Shown here: piece by piece, positions 58,854 to 64,000 of the stretch | How positions within the stretch are numbered: position 1 is the stretch's first letter | Layout: the number at the start of each line of letters is the position of its first letter | DNA from: Planctomycetes bacterium GWF2_41_51 | Lineage (GTDB): Bacteria > Planctomycetota > Phycisphaerae > Sedimentisphaerales > UBA12454 | NCBI GenBank assembly: GCA_001825665.1 | Contig: MHXZ01000073.1 | Location: 1 to 64,000, forward strand | Direction of reading: 5' to 3' | Length of the DNA: 64,000 bases | Translations under genes and position numbers: made by a program | The notes under the pieces: generated by a model | The model's input: only the letters and a program-made list of their open reading frames with translations | The model's database searches: none | Told to the model about the DNA's origin: nothing

Positions 58854-60568
58854 AATTTTTTCAGCCTCAATGTGCAAAGCTCGCTGTCGGTCCGGCCATA
58901 GCGAGCGTCTATGTTGACGGAGTGTTTTGTGATTTTCTCAATGTGGAATCAATAACGATTGCTGCGGATCCTGATTTTAATAAAGCACAATTGAATTGCT
59001 CTATTAACAGCGACATAGAATGCGGGCGAAAGATTGTTATAAAAACCGTATATGACAGCGGAATCGGGATTACCCGGCCAGAGGAAATTACGGTATTCGC
59101 GGGATATATTGAACAAATTGAAATCGCAGAAACAACGAAGATTACAGCAAAAGATTATTCGTCAAAATTAAAAAGAAAAACTGTTTACGGCAGGAACATT
59201 TATTCAAGCGGTCAAACAATATTCATAGCTTCCGCTGAAACAGCTTTCAATCCCTCAGGCATAGCTAATTTATCGAAAGAATCCCACTTTTTCACGGCAG
59301 ATGAGAATGATGCGAAGTTATTTAAATGCGCTGATGCGATATATTATCTTTTACAAACCTACATCCCGGCAGGAGAATTGGTCATTCCGACATTGGCAGA
59401 ACTTGAGAGCCTGACAGAAAATTGCGGGATTATCGATGTCGATGTTACGGGGCTTAATCTTATTGACGCCATTTCAAGATGCTGCAAACAGGCAGGACTA
59501 AGATTTAAATTTGTGCCGACATATGGCGAGACTTCGGCAACAGAGACAATTGTGTTTTTCAGACCTGAAATTTGCAGGCAGGTTGAATTGAATTGTCAAT
59601 GGCAGGGAGAGAAAATCGATATTTCGAAAACTAATATCTGTGAAGTTTCGCAAAAGAAAAATTATGCTGCGGTAAACAGGTATATCGTGCAAGGCGATTA
59701 TAAAATATTTGAAGCCACTTTTGAACTGGTGAAAGGATGGGACCCATCGCTGGAAGCCAATGATTATGACAGATATTCCCCAATCACAAATGAAAACTTC
59801 AATGAAGTTCGGGATGTTTATCGCAAGTGGGTCTTGAACGAAGCGGGTGACTACAGCGCAAGTCCGTATAATCAGGGAGAGGCTTTTAATTTTTCGAATA
59901 TTTTTGAAAACGCGAACTACATCCGCAAAAGAAGAAGATTTTTACCTGCGCTGGCATGCGGTCAGGACGGCAGTTCAATCGGTTATAATCTGGAAATGTC
60001 ATATACTGATGGAAGTTACTGGTGGCCTTATATGAATTCGTTTAAGGTATTGCTTGACCAGTGCGGTATCTGGCTATCCACTGAACAACTTGATTCGGAT
60101 ATGTGGTTTGCGATTCTTAAAGGCGTATTGAAAGTAAGAATTACCGCTTCGGTTGCGGCGGATGAAAGAATAAATTTTGCCACGACAGACGGGGCTGTAA
60201 ACTCAATTATCGATGTTGTTGATAGAGTCGTTACGCTGCCGAGGAGATTCAAATATCAGAAAGTATCGCCTTACAGCATTTTCAAAAATACAACAGCAAA
60301 CGAAATAGACAATACAAACGCTCTTGTGGAATTTGCGAGAGGGCTGTGCGGTTCTTCTCGAAACGTAAACGAGCAGCTTGAAATCAAGACAATGATTTTA
60401 TCGCCTTTCTTTGCTCCCGGTGACAGAATAACAGCAAGTCCCGACAGCAGAGATATTCTCAGCGTTTTGTACGATACCAGAAATATTTGTTATGTCGAAA
60501 AAGTTCATAACGATTATGCAAATCAGCAGACAAGCATTACGGCAGTGAAGAAAAGGAAAGCAATATGA
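58838..60568 (+). CDS. Phage-module large protein, tail-hub/late-control-like
   Basis: 576 aa; VFAGYIEQIEIAETTKITAKDYSSKLKRKTVYGRNI; translationally overlapped on both sides. Confidence 0.55.
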   Translation: MSNNVEFFQPQCAKLAVGPAIASVYVDGVFCDFLNVESITIAADPDFNKAQLNCSINSDIECGRKIVIKTVYDSGIGITRPEEITVFAGYIEQIEIAETTKITAKDYSSKLKRKTVYGRNIYSSGQTIFIASAETAFNPSGIANLSKESHFFTADENDAKLFKCADAIYYLLQTYIPAGELVIPTLAELESLTENCGIIDVDVTGLNLIDAISRCCKQAGLRFKFVPTYGETSATETIVFFRPEICRQVELNCQWQGEKIDISKTNICEVSQKKNYAAVNRYIVQGDYKIFEATFELVKGWDPSLEANDYDRYSPITNENFNEVRDVYRKWVLNEAGDYSASPYNQGEAFNFSNIFENANYIRKRRRFLPALACGQDGSSIGYNLEMSYTDGSYWWPYMNSFKVLLDQCGIWLSTEQLDSDMWFAILKGVLKVRITASVAADERINFATTDGAVNSIIDVVDRVVTLPRRFKYQKVSPYSIFKNTTANEIDNTNALVEFARGLCGSSRNVNEQLEIKTMILSPFFAPGDRITASPDSRDILSVLYDTRNICYVEKVHNDYANQQTSITAVKKRKAI

Positions 60569-60897
60569 GCGATGAGATAACCCAAAACGAACAGCAGCAG
60601 ATGATGGAAAGATTATTGCGAAACGGTGAGCCGATGACCGAGAACGCATTTGTTACCTCGGCGGGCGGCAGAAACCCTGGTTTCGTTGCAAGAGTCATCA
60701 GTAAACACAACTATAATCATTACAACGTACGCGCGTGTGAATTAAGGTCGGCAGGTCTGTATCCAATCGCGGTCGGCGAAGAAGTGCGGGCGGTGAATGT
60801 TGCAGAGCCGTTTACTTCGCAGGGAACTCTGACGGCAGGCAAATACGTGATAATGTTCAAGATGGGCGAGTATTATTGTTTTTACGCTAACGCATAA
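60565..60897 (+). CDS. Phage-module small protein
   Basis: ATGA overlap with upstream gene. Confidence 0.65.
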   Translation: MSDEITQNEQQQMMERLLRNGEPMTENAFVTSAGGRNPGFVARVISKHNYNHYNVRACELRSAGLYPIAVGEEVRAVNVAEPFTSQGTLTAGKYVIMFKMGEYYCFYANA

Positions 60898-60933
60898 AAC
60901 AAATTTAAAATTGAAGATTGAAAATTTATGGAA

Positions 60934-60954
60934 CTGCCTTCGGCAGGTTTTTTT
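60934..60954 (+). terminator. Intrinsic terminator at the end of the main phage-module operon
   Basis: CTGCC-TTC-GGCAG followed by TTTTTTT. Confidence 0.8.
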
Positions 60955-61242
60955 ATGAGCGATACACTAAAAAATAAATATTGGAATTTTAATAAGCAAA
61001 TAGATTTATCTGTTTTGATTCAGCTTGTTTTTCTGGCGGCTTTAATTGTCGGAACGTGGGTCAATCTTCAGCAGCAGCTTTCGCTTTTGCAGCACGATAT
61101 AACGAGCCTGCTGGAAACACAGAAAATCTTTCAGCAGCGAATCGAGGAGCTGACCAGAACAAGCATAACATACGAATACCGGCTGCGGTCGATAGAAAAA
61201 TATATTCCGCAGGCCGATATCGAAAAAAGCAGAGATATGTAA
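60955..61242 (+). CDS. Small membrane protein (one TM + coiled coil)
   Basis: IQLVFLAALIVGTWVNLQQQLSLLQHDITSLLETQKIFQQRIEEL. Confidence 0.6.
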   Translation: MSDTLKNKYWNFNKQIDLSVLIQLVFLAALIVGTWVNLQQQLSLLQHDITSLLETQKIFQQRIEELTRTSITYEYRLRSIEKYIPQADIEKSRDM

Positions 61243-61277
61243 AATTTATAAATACTTAATACCATGTGAAAAAATAC

Positions 61278-62353
61278 TTAACCAATGCAGTTACATATTT
61301 GATTTTTGAAATTCAGTCGTTCATAAATTTCATGATTTTCCCGGCAAATTGCAATACTGACCTTTTTATTACAGCTTCTGATTACATCTATCAAATATTT
61401 ATAGAACTCTAATTGATTTTCGAGTTTATATCTTAATTTTCCATCATTTGCTATATCTGTTAAACCAATGAATAAATCAGGATTGATTTTATAAGCATTT
61501 TTGGAAAGGCTAATATGACCTTTGAACATTCTCAACATGCCCATTGTAATACTTTCCGGCTCTGTATTAGAAAAGATTTTTTCAATTAGCGAACGATACT
61601 CATTTTTCCAATTTTCGCAAAGTATACCAGGGTCTATTCGGAATCGTATACGATAACCATGCTGCTGGCATTTTTTTGCTGAATTTATTCTTTCGTCGAG
61701 AGAAGCGGCTGCTAATTCGTAATCATCAATAATTTTTTGAGGGTTTAAACTCCATGAAACTACGACATTATTATTTGGTTCTAATGTCAAAAGGTTGTCT
61801 ATGTTACTGCTTTTTGTGAGCATCATTAAAAAACTATTTTTTAAATTGCGGAAAAAAGGAACAAACATATTCGTGAGGTTCGTAATGTGGTCAAGAGCGA
61901 GACTGTCACGCATTTCGCCCAAATTATAACAGATTTTGTGCATATTACTGCTTGAAATTTTAGTTATCTGTTCGAACATTTAGAATAGTTGATATTAATT
62001 TTTATAAAAGCGCCATATTTCCTATAAACATAAGCAAGGTAGCAGTATATACAATTATAAGGACAACCATTTGAAACCGGAATTAATTTATAATACGGTA
62101 AACATTTCATGTTATCTCCAATGTTTCCGTCAAAATGATTTACAAAGGATGAGGCGGCACCAATCATAAGCACTTTTTTACTTTGAGCCAGAGATTGTGC
62201 CATTGAGAGATTGAAATAAAGAAGTTTCTGAGTTTTGATGATTTTAACCTCAACCGGTTGAAATGAATTTATGATTCTCTGGGCCTCGAAACTGTCACTA
62301 ACTTTTTCCCAGAGATAAATTATTTCAGGTTTAAAGTTTTTTGCTGAATCCAC
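61278..62353 (-). pseudogene. Spore photoproduct lyase-like radical SAM protein, split by a frameshift
   Basis: KLIPVSNGCPYNCIYCYLAYVYRKYGAFIKININYS, then KMFEQITKIS... in another frame; VVSWSLNPQKII...RFRIDPGI. Confidence 0.75.
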
Positions 62354-62410
62354 ATCTATTCTCCAAATATTATTAAAACCTAAATGAATTAAAATAGAAA
62401 GGAATTTTTG

Positions 62411-62899
62411 ATGAATACTAAGATTATTTTGTCTGCAATTATTGTAATGTCTGTTGTGCTGGTAACGGGTTGTCAGTTTGCGTATGATTTCTGGCCTGCG
62501 GAGATTTCGCCGCTTGCGCTCAAATATGCGGGCAGGGACGTTAACAGTATTTGCTGGTACGAAAAAAATCTGCATACCGCCAACGAACTGAAAAGCGAGG
62601 TCATCGATGTTTACATCGGCGAAAGTCTCAAGCTCGAATACCTTGCCAATCTCAACAAGGAAAAATATCAGCAGGTTCTCGGTCTGCTCGATGTCTCAAT
62701 AAAACAGGCGCAGAGCGACAGGCAAAGTATGATTGGAACAATCCAGCAACCGGGCTGGCTTCTCGCCGGTCTTTTGACATTGCTGCCGGTCGGGTCGTAT
62801 ATTGCAGGCTGGCGAACGCTTTGGCCGAATCATTATACCGAACAGGAAGTACAGGCAGAAATCGCAAAAGCCAAAACGCCTCGTCCGACCATTGCATAA
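62411..62899 (+). CDS. Hypothetical lipoprotein
   Basis: Lipobox VLVTGC; TM segment near C-terminus; GAAAGGA RBS. Confidence 0.65.
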   Translation: MNTKIILSAIIVMSVVLVTGCQFAYDFWPAEISPLALKYAGRDVNSICWYEKNLHTANELKSEVIDVYIGESLKLEYLANLNKEKYQQVLGLLDVSIKQAQSDRQSMIGTIQQPGWLLAGLLTLLPVGSYIAGWRTLWPNHYTEQEVQAEIAKAKTPRPTIA

Positions 62900-63988
62900 T
62901 TATTTTTTCTTTGTCGCAGGCAACAGCGACATGCCGAGAGCCAGAATTATAACTGTCGCAGGTTCGGGCACAACTTTGAGAAGAAACGCACGTTCAACGC
63001 CGTTGCGAATACCAACCCCGACGATTTGTCCATCGTTGTTAATATCGTAAGCGTATCGCAGCGACCATCCGCTTGAGGGGTCGATTAGTATGTTTAGGTC
63101 TATGGCTGTTGATGATTCGAACAGGCAGGCACGTGCAGCACCGCTTGCGTTTTCTGCGTAGCCGACGATTTGTCCGAGATTATTGTTTGCTATAGCAAGG
63201 CTGTAATTTCCGCCGAGCGTTCCAAAATCCGTATTTATTCCGCTGCCGTCGCTGTTGAAAATGCAGGCGTTGTAGAAACCATTTTCATTATCAGCACTGC
63301 CGACGATTTGACCGCCATCATTGATTGAGTATGCCCAGCTTCTTTTGTCGTAAAGCGGTATATTGCCGGTATCAGAAAATTTGCAGGCTATATCTGTTCC
63401 GCTTCCGTTTTGCTCGCTGCCGACGATTGTACCTGTAGAATTTATCGAAAGCGCCCAACTGTTATCACCGCCGAGAAAGCCGGTATTTGTGAAATTGTAT
63501 GCCTCAGTTTCTCCGGCATCTCTGCCGCTTCTGCCGACTGTTGTTCCAGTATTATTGATTGCGACTGCCATACTGTTGGTGTTGTCGCTTAAAGAAGCAG
63601 GAGAAACACCGGCAGTGAAAGTGCAGGCTCGTCTGTCTGTGGTACTGTTTTGTGACCAGCCGACAATGGCACCATCATTATTAATTGCGTACGCGTAACT
63701 TGAGGTATAGCCGGTAAGTGTTCCGAGATTGTTTACGCTGCCATCGGTGTTGAATCTGCAGGCGATATAATTCCCGGAATCATCTTCTGCTCTGCCAACG
63801 ACAACTCCGCTATCGTTGATACTGTATGCCCAGCTTTTTCCGCCATCGGAAAGTGAGCCAAGGTCGATGACATCATAGAGGGATGCTTGAGACAGACTTG
63901 ATAAACAGAACATTGAAATAAGAATTAGAAATGACGGTCTCGATGTGCGCACAGACACAAATGGGAATTTCTTCATAACTTCTTCCAC
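62900..63988 (-). CDS. PEP-CTERM protein with HAF-type repeats
   Basis: Repeated AYSINDSGVVVGRAEDDSGNYIACRFN-like units; VVPEPATVIILALGMSLLPATKKK. Confidence 0.88.
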   Translation of the reverse strand: MEEVMKKFPFVSVRTSRPSFLILISMFCLSSLSQASLYDVIDLGSLSDGGKSWAYSINDSGVVVGRAEDDSGNYIACRFNTDGSVNNLGTLTGYTSSYAYAINNDGAIVGWSQNSTTDRRACTFTAGVSPASLSDNTNSMAVAINNTGTTVGRSGRDAGETEAYNFTNTGFLGGDNSWALSINSTGTIVGSEQNGSGTDIACKFSDTGNIPLYDKRSWAYSINDGGQIVGSADNENGFYNACIFNSDGSGINTDFGTLGGNYSLAIANNNLGQIVGYAENASGAARACLFESSTAIDLNILIDPSSGWSLRYAYDINNDGQIVGVGIRNGVERAFLLKVVPEPATVIILALGMSLLPATKKK

Positions 63989-64000
63989 CTAAATAAACTA

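Noticed and set aside
50887-61242. Complete ordinary prophage
   Set aside because: No integrase, att-like repeats, replication, lysis or tape-measure genes seen, and the terminase lies more than 30 kb away.

Overview
The window looks like a planctomycete chromosome segment. The closest match I can infer is the Phycisphaerae/Sedimentisphaerales type, based on PEP-CTERM and dockerin-like secreted proteins; no database search was possible. Housekeeping genes: tyrS (cut by the window edge), secA (enlarged), efp, a citrate synthase, a trxB/arsC/flavoprotein cluster, a MATE exporter, rnpB (RNase P RNA, minus strand), rlmN, a phosphohexomutase, an M48 protease, a UbiA prenyltransferase and a ferritin-like gene. 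Accessory content: four PEP-CTERM proteins, four dockerin-like secreted proteins, a Doc/HTH toxin-antitoxin pair, an AAA-ATPase + DUF4276 (TOPRIM-like) pair, and an unlinked GNAT + ABC-ATPase pair. Phage-derived genes are scattered over about 45 kb: an intact large terminase (17.5 kb), ParB-like and small-terminase-like genes (31-32 kb), and a compact portal-scaffold-capsid-tail operon (50.9-61.2 kb). No integrase, replication or lysis genes and no tape-measure gene were seen. The main leads are: (1) this dispersed, GTA-like particle module; (2) a shared upstream DNA module in front of both the portal operon and the ABC-ATPase/GNAT operon, which suggests one co-regulated system; (3) an RNase P RNA whose P3 and P9 arms are both extended by related hairpins with compensatory changes; (4) palindromes and a dispersed vocabulary of short phrase-like repeats, several inserted in frame inside genes.
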